A stretch of 64,000 bases of DNA, taken from NCBI RefSeq assembly GCF_905475345.1, contig NC_066589.1:1-64000 (forward strand). The letters are read 5' to 3'. This DNA is from Vespula vulgaris. Lineage: Eukaryota > Arthropoda > Insecta > Hymenoptera > Vespidae. This document shows, in pieces, positions 11,496 through 24,300 of this stretch. The notes beneath the pieces were generated by a model. That model did no database searches. It saw nothing but the letters and a program-made list of their open reading frames with translations, and was not told the DNA's origin. A program made the translations under genes and the position numbers. The stretch's first letter is position 1; each line of letters opens with the position of its first letter.

Positions 11496-14485
11496 CTAAA
11501 ATTTTGTACGAAATGTTTTTTTTTACTCGTTTAAAATTAAAGAGAGAAAATGATCTATTATTGATCAGTTTCACGTTATAATACTTTTAGTCATAGTATT
11601 GTCAAAACTTTTTTGATATTCAGTTTAATTGTATAAGAAACATTTCTACATCATGAAATAATAAAAGTTAAAGTCAATGGAAAATAATGAAAGAATATAA
11701 TGGAACGTGTATGTGATGTTGGAACTATCGAGAGGGTGGCCTTGACTATACTTTTATGAGGTCATCTTTCCGGAGTATTTCTACGAAGTCATTGACCAGG
11801 AAAGAGGCATATCCGCCGAATGCATTGCGAGAACGCGCTTATACCAGGTTTGCTTTTTAATGAAGGGAAACCGTCAGCACATTCTCTTCTAGCTACCTTG
11901 GAAGGAAGTGACGACGACGATTGAAGCCTACTTCGAAGTGAGCATCGTTGAATCGTCGATGGGTATAACGGTAAATCGGAGTCCTTCGGGGAGACTAAAC
12001 TGGTCTCCCTTCTTTCATCTCACCTATCGACCTATCTACTCGCGACAGTGTGTACTCGTCGGTCTTTCTCGTGCCTGCTTAAAAACTCTCCCCGGTCGTT
12101 GCACCTACATAAAGTCACTTTCTTCGACCTCGTCGTAACGAAGAGATCAAGATTCAAGAAAAATTCGATGAGCCCTCGTTTATTCAAGGCCGCCGTAAAT
12201 TCAAACGCTCTTACGTATTACACATACATTGACGTAGTTATTCACCAGTGACCTTCTTTTTATCCTTCAATTCCTCGAGATCATGCAACACCTCAACGAT
12301 GTGAGATGTAGGTATGTAATTTGTAAAGATCCATCAAAACGTTCATTTGATTAACAACGATCAATCTCGTTAATATTTAGCGTGTTTCTCTCTTCTTATA
12401 TCCCTCGTTAACAATAATTACGATAAGTTACGATATTGCTAATAATAATAACTTTTAAGATAAACTCGATAAAACCAAATAATACTAATGTGGCCATTTC
12501 TTTTATGATAGACGTACACGCATTCGATAAAAATAATTTCTCTCTCTCTCTCCTCCCTCTCTACCTCCCTCCCTCTCTTTCTTTATCTGAGAAGAAAATG
12601 AATAAGTAGCACAAACATGGCGATGAGGAAGCCACGACCAGGTGTGGGTCAGGGTCGTAATCAGACAATCGTATGCTTTGGTAGAGAGTGTTATACTCCG
12701 GGTCACTGACCTGATTCTCTTTTGGGTCATCGGGCTGCTTCGTGAAAGTTGGAAAAAAATCTCAATACGGTCACAGCTTTGTTATACTCGGTTTTGGAAT
12801 CACGTAGAAAGTTAATTGGTTAACCCGATAACTGGTAATGAATTTTTGATACTTTTCGTACATTAACATTTCCTTATTTACCACGCGTTTTGATCGAATT
12901 TAAATTTGCTAATTCAAATCCATTATATGTTTGCTTCTTATCGCGAATTGATTTTAGTTGTTAAATTAATTGTGAAATATAGGGGTTTTTTGAAGATGTC
13001 TCATTAAAAGAAGCAATTAATAATATCAAATTTGTAATCTTCTATTCGTATCCAAAAAAATAATAATAAAAAGACAGAATGAGTAAAGAGCAATAATGTC
13101 AAGCAAGTCCAATCACCCACTACGATACTACTACATAAGCAATATAATTTTCAGAAGAATACTAGATTTAAACAGTAAGAATTTTTGCAAACGTATAATA
13201 AATGGAAGCAGAAATTTTTGGCACTTTAAGTTAAAATTACGAGGATCTATATAGATTGAATTAAAGCCATGGTTCGACACGTCACGTAATATAATTGCAT
13301 TGCTTTAATATGCTCAGAAATATGTTCATTTTCGAACGTATTTCTTGATTTTATATAAAGGAAGGATTATTTCTTATTATTAAATTGTTTTTAAACGCGC
13401 ATAGTAGTAAAGAAATAAAAGGTGGGACACACAATTTTGTAAAAACAATAAATTATCATGTATTTTGCAATTTAGAATTAAACAATGTCTTGCTACAAAA
13501 ACTTAGTTTGATTATGGATTATTATAATCGTGTATGTGCTTGCATTATTGGATAGAAAATACCATCATCGATCTCAATTTATTTTAAGAGTATATTTTTA
13601 ATCACTGGTAAATGAACAATAATAAAAAATAACAGCAATTTTATTGTTCTTATATTTCTTTCTCATGACGGTATTGTTTTCTTTCCAATTCAAATTAATG
13701 GCATCATTGAATCGCTGCCCCTCGTCTTCACAGTCTCATTTATAAATATACTAATGAGTCGATCTATGAAAAATATGAAATAAATACGTGACGTGACGTC
13801 ATCAATGCAAAGTATTTCATCCCTATTAATTTCAATTTTGAATGAATCTTTTTTCATCCTCTACGTAATATATACCACGATTCGATAATGACTAATGATC
13901 AATGAACACACATTTGCCATGGGTAATGAATTCAACTAATTTGTGTCCGACTAAGATCCTGACAAATGTGCGTTAAAATGACAAGCGTGAAATTCAAGGG
14001 CGCCTCCACCTTTTCGTTGTTCTTATATTACTGCAAGAAATTACGCAGAAAGCGCTTGTACGACCTTAAAACATTAGCATTTATTTACACATTAATCGTC
14101 TGAACTCTTTCTCCCAGTACCCACTACGTTGGAATTTATAAAAGCCATAAATAAAAAAAAAGGAAAGAAAAGGCATGAAATAACAGAGAACAAGCGAATA
14201 TCATGACGCTTTACAAGCGAATGATTTTGAGAAAAATGTTGTGATAAATAAAAATAAATACTACTCCTAAAAGTGTTTTGCGTATTTTGTCGAAGCAAGA
14301 ATAACAAATGATTTGTAATTGTGATGTGTACCAGTTTATGGAAAGTTCGCGGGATTTCGACGAAACTTCTCTTCGAATGAAAACGTAATGACTTTGTTTC
14401 GTTAATTTCGATTTATCGAGAAATATCGGATTTGCGAGTTATATTTCACATTTGCCACAAAATTGCTCTTTTTCTTCGCGTCATT
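11496..14485. other. Intergenic interval with GC-richer island
   Basis: No supported CDS. At 11,870-12,310 base composition becomes clearly less AT-rich. The stretch contains a minus-strand donor-like GATAG|GTGAGA near 12,025 and a plus-strand donor-like GTAG|GTATGT near 12,311. It could be the promoter and leader exon of the lysine-rich gene, or a non-coding transcript. A CT-rich simple repeat lies at 12,539-12,584. The remainder, 12,850-14,480, is plain AT-rich sequence and includes the 3' flank of the poly-aspartate gene. Confidence 0.35.
12539..12584. repeat. CT-rich simple repeat
   Basis: Interrupted (CT)n and CCT tract in the intergenic interval. Confidence 0.85.
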
Positions 14486-15868
14486 TTAAACGTTCCTCGA
14501 AGTGGTTGGAGAAAAAAAAGGAGGAAATGAGAAGGATGATTTGGAACGTGTGGAAGATTGAGAAATGGATGAGGTAGTAGAAGAGAAAGAGGAAGAGGAA
14601 GAAGAGGAAGCGTTAGACGATGAGGAAGACGACGAACGAGCCGAAAAAGAAGATGCTACAGGTCGTTTGCGCGATAAGCGTGTACTCTTGTGTTTACTAA
14701 TGTGTTTCTTGGTCTTGCCCTTGAACTCACGTGCATGTCTGGCGCTGGTGATGTCCGCAATAGCGTCCTCATCATCGTCGTCATCATCGTCGTCATCTTC
14801 GTCGTCCTCGTCGTCTTCGTCGTCGTCGTCTTCCGTGATATCAAGGTCGACGTCGTCGTCGTCGTCATCGTCGTCGTCGTCGTCGTCATTCTGTGCCGCA
14901 GCAGCTTGAGAATTGGCTGGTTGGACAACAGGATTTACAATAGAGTCTGCACCTTCAAGTCCGGATTCCTGGCCAACGGTTTGACCTTCGGGCACAACGT
15001 CCCCAGCTTCCTCGACCTCGTCGTAAGCATCATCGTCGGACGACGTAGGTTCACCTCCAATAGCTGTTTCCTCAGCCGTATTCTCCACGGATGCTGCAGC
15101 AGCGTTCAAATCAGCTTGAACTGCTGCCGGTATCGATTGCGAGGCTATCAAGGGTGCAGATTGTATCGGTGAGGCTGCCACAGGTGTTACTTGTGAAGCC
15201 GTTTGACTCACTTCCTCATCTTCGTCGTCATCGTCATCTTCCTCGCCTACGATCAGACAAGTTTTCTTTTAGTCTCAGTAACTATATGAAACGAGAAAAG
15301 ATTAGTAGTCGACCTATATGCGATAACGCGTTTTGGTTTCAAAAGAATGATTATTTTATCTAGAAAACGTCTCTGTACATTTTCTAATTACACTGCAAAA
15401 AAACTGGCGTAACTGTCATACGATCGAAATTCGAACGTGCTTGCACTTCCTAAGAACAACTTCTCGAATGTAGGTCGATGAGAAAGAAGTAGCGCGTAGA
15501 AATTCTTTCTGAGCTGGGATCGCCGTCGATGTATGTTAATTCGGGCAAGTTCGATGCGCCTCGTACCGTTACCAGTGAGCCGTGAACAGTCAACAAACTC
15601 CATCGGACATGCTATTCGCGTAAATTTCTGATGTTTGTATAACGGTGCAGTTTCTTTTGCAATCTTTACTATCATTCCAGTACAAAATTCCAGACCAGAT
15701 TAGATTATTTAGTATATATTAAAAATATTACTACCATTATCCATATATAAAACAGGAACATCTTTAGACTTCTTATTTTTCCAACTTGAAAGATTTGACT
15801 GCATATTTTTTTTTATCTTACCTCCTAAAATATCCTCAATAAAACGTTCCAAATAATCATCGTCATCG

Positions 15869-15903
<35 letters not shown>

Positions 15904-16119
15904 ATCGTCGTCATCCCCTGTAATATCGAGATCGACGTCGTCGTCATCATCATCGTCATCGTCATCATCTTCCGCAGCAACCGGTGGTGCTTGCGCTTGT
16001 CTTCCTGAGACGAGAGCATTCGCAACCGATGCTTTATTATCGCTGATTTTCGGCACTGGTGATGCCAATGCTCCTATGGCAAGACAGCATAGCAATCCAA
16101 GCACTGCCACTAGTTTCAT
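14486..16119 (-). CDS. Secreted poly-aspartate protein
   Basis: Two exons, 15822-16119 and 14486-15246, join in phase 1 (ILG|GEEDDD) to give 352 residues. The N-terminus MKLVAVLGLLCCLAIGALAS is a clear signal peptide. Two acidic blocks follow, each an Asp run, the motif DVDLDIT, and another Asp/Glu run; one block lies in each exon. Between them is an Ala/Gln/Val-rich linker (SQTASQVTPVAAS and more), and the C-terminus is Ser-rich with basic residues (STRLSRKRPVASS). Low-complexity acidic secreted proteins of this kind often bind calcium or mineral; that role here is inference. I recognise no named orthologue. An AG acceptor three bases before the start context (TTACAG|AACAATG) shows a 5' UTR intron, in line with the TATA promoter about 580 bp upstream. 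Confidence 0.8.
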
Positions 16120-16693
16120 TGTTCTGTAAAAAGATCATGTATTATTCATCTATACATTAATGAACGATTGATTAACTCTCTTTGAGAAAATATTTATCTT
16201 CGCACGATAGTTACACACGAAATTAAAAATGATGACCGAATAATGACATTGTCATTGCAGTATTACATCCAATAAAATTGAATTTTGTGATCAATGACGT
16301 ATACTCTATTTAGGATTTAATAATCTTATTCACAAAGATCAAATATATACGATGTTTCACTTTATTGACGACGCACAAAGTATCACTTGACTCGAAACAT
16401 TTTCGAAAAAACTTTTTGGATATCTTTCGTGTATCTTTGATGCGTATCTCGTCATCGTTCCAATCGAAGTCATTTCCAAGATAATTATTCAGGACTGTTT
16501 TGGTTCCGTTGGACTCACCTATCTTTTCTTATTTAATTTCTCTTTCACTCTCCCTTCTCGTCCACCTTTTCAACTTCCTCAATGTGGAAGTCGTGAACGT
16601 CCCGTTTGCGGATGACTGTCGCGATCAATGACACGTGTGATCTACCGCACGACTCGTTGAGAGTATTGAAACAGGCGAGATACCGTGGTTCGA

Positions 16694-16703
16694 CCCTTTT
16701 ATA
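16694..16703 (-). promoter_or_regulatory. TATA box (TATAAAAGGG)
   Basis: A consensus TATAAAAG on the minus strand, upstream of the poly-aspartate gene. About 30 bp downstream lies a TTTCAATA initiator-like site near 16,667. The 5' UTR intron acceptor in front of the ATG at 16119 fits a leader exon starting here. Confidence 0.65.
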
Positions 16704-17900
16704 CTAACCAGTGCCTCCACCTCTTTCGTTCTCCTTCTTCGTCCTCCTTCTTGGTGATGCCTCCTTCGGGTACTTAATATTATATTCCATCATCTTTTTC
16801 ACGCGCTCCATTGTGTTTTCTCTCTTCCTTGAGAGAATGTATTGTATTTCGAAAGCGAGTTTTATTCAAGGGGAGAACAAATTCTACGACAATATAATCA
16901 AATTAATTAATCAACAATTATTTTATACCATTATTCTGATATCTTTTTCTTTCTCCGTGTATCTCTTACTGTTAAATTCTTCATCTTATTATTTTCTTAA
17001 ATTGTTATGCTTATAATTTAACTGAAACTAATAGAAAACTATTTGTTCAAAATAAAGAGATATTGAAATTTTCCGTCCATATATATTTCTTTAATGAATA
17101 GATAGAAGAAACAAAACGAAAATAATACGAATATTTTTTCTTCGCGTTTCAATAAATCTTGAAATTTAATAAAGCGAAATTTTAACGTTCTTGGGAATTA
17201 CTAAAGAAAACAATCCGTGAGAGTTTGAATTAGCAGCTAACTGTAAATATCAGGCAACTTCCTCGATAGATTATACTACTCTTATCCGTTGATTCTAATA
17301 CTTAAACATTAGATCTTCCAGATAAATTTAAAATCTAGGTCCGACTGATTTCGTCTTCATAAATTTTATCTGTAAAAAAAGGAAATGCTTACTTTTTAAA
17401 TCATTCAAATAATATCTAGAAACAATAAGTTTTACTTTTTAAAAATACACAAATAACCGAAGTGTTTTTGTTATTTTATTTAAGCACATATTGATCTTTC
17501 TAATTAAGTATGATAAAGTGATAAATTAATCGACCTTCGAAAATCTTTACATTAAAATGATGTCGGAAAAGAGATTAGAAAGTAGACCTATATCGTGTAT
17601 GATGAACCGTTAATTCGTGGAACAGGAAACAAGTGCAATTACTAAAGTGGTCTATCGAATGATATGATAGTATAGCTTCTTGCACGATTCATGGATTCTT
17701 AAGGATCATCAGGTTCACTCTTCTCAACTCTCCATTCAACTGGAATATGGAATTTGGTGTCATACCCAAGCGTGGAAGTAGTCCACGGCTTTGTAAATTA
17801 GTAATCAGGATATGTACCAGAGGCCGACGAACACGTTTTCGTATACATGCAAGGAAGATAGACACGTGCGCGAAGAGAGAATGTTCCGTAGAGAGGTAGA

Positions 17901-17958
<58 letters not shown>

Positions 17959-18367
17959 GTGGAGCTACAAGGAGTATGACAAAGAGAGAAAGAAGGGGAT
18001 ATAGGTAGACCGATCGGTAATGGAAAAACAGCGAAATTAGCGAAGAGCATATGTCTATGGAATTCTTACTCAAATTCTTCGGTATATCGAATACTTCGAT
18101 AAAATCATTCATTATTCATTCGATGAATAAATACACAATGTCCTGGAATTAAATTGATCGATACTTTATATCCTCATTTACAAAAAATACAAATTTTTCT
18201 TGATTTCTTGATCTTGTATTTTCTAAAATTAGATTTTTTTATTTACTTATATGTAAATATACTAATGAAAAATAATTGAAATTCTAAATAAATTATAAAA
18301 ATTATTATACTTGATTATTCTTAGTTGGGATCTATTGATTGTTTGTATTTATTATTTGTTTTTATTT
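16704..18367. other. Intergenic, no gene seen
   Basis: Upstream of the poly-aspartate promoter and downstream of the kringle membrane-protein gene. It contains a CT-rich stretch near 16,710-16,760 and the GA microsatellite at 17,905. A plus-strand open stretch at 16,711-17,016 lacks an ATG and has low-complexity, membrane-like composition without homology; I do not call it. Confidence 0.5.
17905..17954. repeat. (GA)25 microsatellite
   Basis: About 50 bp of uninterrupted GA, with shorter GA-rich flanks. Confidence 0.95.
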
Positions 18368-21300
18368 TTATTGTTTATTTTTCTTTTGTTTTGAAGTTTG
18401 AACTTTTATCTTTCGACTTTCTTGAAGCCTGTTTATAATATTAATATCAAATTATTATTGCATATGAAATATTGTATTAAGAGAACTAAATATTAAGAGA
18501 ACTACACTTACCTTATTAAAAAAATTGAGCCTATGATTATACAACCAATTAATACTAAAAAGATTATTAATGCAGAAACTGCAACAAACTTTTCACTGGG
18601 CATCCAACCAAATATAGGACTGGTCAATTTATCTTCCATTAAGTAAGTACGCCAATTTGGTGAACCAATAACTTCAACATTTCATTTTACAAGTAATTAC
18701 TGTACCTTTATAGAAGCAAATTCAGATACTAAAGTTTTTACCTTTAACAACAATTATATTAGTTATCCATTTAAAATTTAAATCAGTCTGCTCTACAATG
18801 CATTTCCACATTCCTTCGTGTGACTTATTTATTGCTTTGACATAATCGATATTTACAGCAATAGGTAGTGTAATACCATAATCTTTCCAAATATTTTCAT
18901 TTATTTCCCAAGATATCTTGAGATCAGAATATACATAACCCAAAATAAGACAATTACAAATTACAGATAAAGGTAGAGTTTCACGTATAGTAATACTTTC
19001 TGTATTTGGCATAACAGCTAAAGCAACAACTTTCAATACTAGATATGACTGATCAACTCTACGTAAAGTAATTGTATAAATACCAGAATCAATCAGTAGA
19101 GCTCTGTTTATTACTGAAACAATATATTCATAATGCTTCAATCTACCAACACTATAGATTCTACAAAAAGTGAACATACCAACATTAAAGTCTTTTATCT
19201 TAATTCTATTATTTTCTTTAATAAAAATTCCATTATGCGACCATTGTATCTCAAGATCTACAGATGTATTTGATATTAATTGAATAATATCATGATCTGA
19301 TAGAATTACAACAGTTCCATATTCTTTAATAATTAAAGAAGTATGGTTTCTTTTAATTCTTCTTTGTATTAAAATAATTGTATCTGTGAATAAATATTTA
19401 TACATTAATTATAGTTAATATATTAATATATTATATAAAAAAAATTATATAAAAAATTATATATAAATTACCTTCTGTTAAATCTCCACATTTAATTAAA
19501 TTGCAACGCCCTGTCATACTATTAGGACCAATACATGGTTCTCCTCTAACATTAGGTTCTGGAGAATTGCATAAACGTGTTCTTGTTCCAACACCGCCAT
19601 TGCAACTAGCACTACATGCCCACGGACCCCATTCAGACCAGCCACCATCAATAGCAGGTCCATCTATATCTATATTCGATTGAAAAAATACTTTCTTGTT
19701 CCTTTTTCTATTTTATATTATTTATTTATATAATATAAAATAAAAATATACCAGTTGGTACGCAATTTGCAGACCAAATAGCCCATCCATTATTATTAAC
19801 AGTGAGTGAAAAAAAATAAAACAGCAGAGGGCTGCTATGTTCATAATGAAATATCAATGTATCATTACACAATAATTCAATAATATTTTGTAACCATCTA
19901 TAATTATACGTGAAATGGAATTAAGATGTTTAAGAATTTCATTATTTTTGTATTAATTTACCTTATAGTTATATTTGTCCATGAATTTGTTGTAAATAAT
20001 GGATTTGAAATTAATTGCTTATGAAATATTTTGACAATGGGATAATTATTCTCTTGAAAGAATATCCATGGTCCAGATTCAAAGAGAGATAAGGAGTAAT
20101 AGCTATGTCACAACATATAGTTAGACAATCCAATTTATAATTTCAAAAATAACAATAATTCTTTTTTATTTTTACCTACCTAGGTGTTGCAGGAAATAAA
20201 AATAATGGAAGTGTAACAACACCTTTAGCACGTATCATAAGTGTTAATGTATTAATATTTGACGTTTTTTTTTTATTCCATATTGAAAATGGTAATATTC
20301 TTGTATGTTCGTTAGTTTCTGTCTTTTCTATTTGACATCCTTTAAAATAATAACAATCAACACAATAATAATAAATTAATTAATGTAATACAAATGTTAC
20401 AAACTATACCAACTGGAATTGCAATCAAAGGCAACGCCTACAGCATGGTTTTGTTCACTATTATAATAATAATAAACAGGTAAAAATACTTGTGATGGTT
20501 CTGGATGTTTCCATTCAAATAAAGGATTTGATGATCCTTCATAATAAAGCAAAATACTTCCTCGAGGTATACGAATAACAAAATTGCTCCATTTTCCAAA
20601 ATACAATAAATGTGGCAATGTTTTCTTCTTAACTAAGTTAATAGCTAAATAAATTTTACTTAATATAAATTATAAAAAAATACCTACGTGTTTAGCACAA
20701 TTTTTAAATTGTTAAGAACTCTGAATATAATTTCAGTAAACAATTGGAAATTACCTTGGCTTTCAGACTGATAATATAGTAATATTTTTTCATTATCCAA
20801 AGCACCAATTTTAAGAATATATCGTGATTTAAAACCATCATCTGCAGTGAAAACAATTGTTATGGAATCTAATTGATCAGGTTCCCAAGCTTTCAGAGAA
20901 AAATGTAGACCCTCAGAACGATATTCAGGAAAAACATATAAACGTCTACCAATACCATGTCCATGAACAAGGAATATACATTCTTCTGTAAAAATAATAA
21001 TAAAGATAAAAACAAGAATTTTAGAAAATATAAAAATATTCTTATCTTCAATTACACTTATTTTCTGTTTTTATCACCTAGCATTTCGCAATCTCTGACA
21101 TCACAAAGATCTTGTGGTACAAGAGGATCTGTTGTATAACACCATGTGCCAGCGATATTACGAGATGGATTTCTACAATAATTACTAGCATTTTTTGCAC
21201 TATGTTCTGCATATAAACTGTCATTGAACGATGTTCGATTAATTGAATCTTTTGGTCTTAAAACATTGATAAGCGTTGGTTTTTTTTGCGGGGATATTCT

Positions 21301-24300
21301 CAAAGGTAGCTCTTCTTGTGTCACATAACGTCTTGGTAATTCCATAAGATGTCCTTGTGTAGTAGTCTCAGGTGCATATACTTTCGTTTCTACAAGCTCG
21401 TAATCAGCTATCCATTTAGCACAAGTTCTACCTGAACGTGTTGTTGATAAAGTTCCTATATAATCATTTGCTGTACCAGCCATTTTACATTCTATTAGAC
21501 AAAGAGATCATAAATGCGTATAAAGAAAAATAAACTGTATTATATTACTGTTAATAAGTCATAATATAATTACCTGAAGATTGACATTTTCGTACTGGAC
21601 AATATTGCTTTGATATACTTAAAGTGTTTGGATCAGTCATTATATAACAATAAGGACCATCTGGACTATGACCGGGATTCCTGCATTTATTAAGTGCTCT
21701 TAAAGCAGAGCCGTCAATAAACTTACTATCAATTTTGTCTTCTTCTGGTATCTACGATAATATGTAGAATATAATCTAAATTATAGATGTTGACATTATA
21801 AATAATGAAATAGATATTACATAAATAGTATATATATATTCCATACTTCTTTTGAAATCCATGGTATACAAGGTATCTCATTTACACTGAACCATTGATT
21901 ACCTTTATAAGCATAATCCATAAGATCAGATATACAATTAGGTGGCCATGGATCTTCTATCGCATGTGTTTCTCCTAAAATATATGTGATATTTAAATAT
22001 TTTACAATAACTTAAAATAAATTTTAAACTTAAATTTAACAATATATAATACCATCTGGTATACAAAAAAGTGTCCAATAAGCTACATTATATTCAGTTC
22101 CTATACTGAACCATCTCAATGTATCAAAAAGATCATAATGTACATATAAGAATTCTTCATCGCCATATGTTTGTTCATAAAACAGCCGTAAATGCGGACC
22201 TAAAATACTACATTTATGACAGAGCTTATTAATTTTATCAACTTTACTTTCTTTAGTATTATTATTAAGTGTTATTAGTAAAGTGTTATTACCTAATAGT
22301 AAATTTTTTCCACATCCAGAAATTTAATAATCCTTTACTTGAAACTTGTTTCAAATATTGCTTCATTGAAAATTTGCTTTTTTGATATATTAATGATGTA
22401 ACATTATCAATGATTATCTAAAATATTCATATTCCTATATTTTTGATATATGATGTTTACTTAAAAATATTTTACATATAAAAGTAATTACTTACAGTAA
22501 AACATGGATAAATATTAATAGGGTTTTGATACATTTGTATAGCAATATTGCGATTTGCCCGCACATAAAAATGAATATCATAAGTATTATTAGATTTTTG
22601 CATTGGCCAAACATTTGTGAATTCTGTTCCAACAGTTACATGAGTTTCACAATCTACAAATATATACTAAAAATAGCGACTTTTGAATATATACATTTTT
22701 AATATTATTATGATCCACACACCACTCTGACAGAACTCTGTACTCCAAAGGACATTTGTACCCATGATCCCATAATATGACAAAAAATCGTAATAGAGTC
22801 CTGAGATAGTATCTTTTTTTTTATACTCCCCAACAAAGAACGGTTTAGATGTACCATACATTCCCATTGATATGAAACCTCCTGCCCATGTAATCCATAT
22901 ACCAGTCCATTTTGAACCAAGTAAAATACTTGGTGTATTTTCATAATCATCCATCTATAAAAAATTTCTAACTTACACACACACACAATAGTATAATACA
23001 ACAAACATAATACAAACATTAGTATCAGGATATGTTTGACCAGAACCAAAATTTGAAAACATTAACTCAACTCCTACATGCCAATCTTCAGCAATTTTAC
23101 TTGCAAATGTAGGAATTGGAAGAAGACTTAATAAAATCTTAAATTCTCCCTAAACAATGATGAAATAAATAAGTTCTCAATATAAAATACATCTATTATT
23201 TACACACACAGAGTCACATACATTATATTCATCATTTGGATTCCATAATTTAATCCAAAATTTGATACTAGCAATAGTAGAGTTTAAAGTTGTCAAAGTA
23301 GAATATCTTGATGTATTTCTGACATATACTAAACAGTCTAAAACACAATTCAGATTTATGTTATATGATATATATTTCAACTTTCTATAATTTATATTAA
23401 TATTATTTTATTTTCGATTAAATGATTTACCTCTGTCATCGCAAAATGGAATATCACAATATTCTTTTTCAATTGTTTCATAAGTTTCATCATGTACGTA
23501 ACACCATGGACCGCCAATATTATTATCAGGATTTCTACAAAAACGATTAGCTTTTTTCAATGATGCATCTGGAAAGTTTTTTTTAGCAAATGCTGGACTC
23601 TAAAAAGTATATTATTGATCATATATTATAATCTATATTATATTAGATTACATTAATATACCTTATTATTAGAAACTTTATGTTTTCCTGCCCATGATTT
23701 ACATTTTTTACCCGAAGAACTAATTTTACGATCTCCAGCATACTCAGCCCCTGTACCAGAAATTCTGCAATCTTAAACCAATTCATACAAATAAGCAAAG
23801 ATCAGATACTATTTTATTCTAATTATTTGTTTACATGCACACATTTTATTCTAGAGATAATATTCCATGACAATTAAATAAATTATTATATTTAATATAT
23901 TAAAATGGAATATCAATTTGATTACGTTCAAAATTTTTGATTTCCCGCTATTTTTTCTTTTTTATTAGTGACATCGATGAAGATGTGTGAATTTTTCATA
24001 ATTGTTACTATAAACGTTATTTAATTATATTAAAATACTTATAAATATTCAACACTTATGTTATATTTAAAAATGCGCTAAAATTATTATCATTAACTTT
24101 GTATTTTACTTACCACCAAAATTACAAAGTGGTATATCACATTCATCGTCTATAAGAGTAGGATCTAACGTATAACACCAAGGGCCTCGAGGATCTTTAG
24201 TGGGATTTCGACAATAATTTTTCGCAGCTTTCATTGATTTTTCTGGGAAATCTGCATCCGTGATATTAGGATTAACCTAATATATAAATATTCAATCGAC

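Noticed and set aside
11208..11574. Start at 11574 (KLINNRSFSLF) for the lysine-rich gene
   Set aside because: The first codon there is GTG, not ATG, and a good acceptor at 11,496 lies inside; the true start is upstream.
11908..12251. Plus-strand open frames in the GC-richer island
   Set aside because: Short, overlapping in different frames, no domain; the island is more likely promoter or leader.
14565..15172. Plus-strand open frames rich in Ser or Val opposite the poly-aspartate gene
   Set aside because: They are antisense shadows of GAC/GAT repeats; no splice logic, domains or codon variety.
16711..17016. Plus-strand hydrophobic open frame upstream of the poly-aspartate gene
   Set aside because: Composition follows AT/CT-rich DNA, no ATG at its start, no homology.
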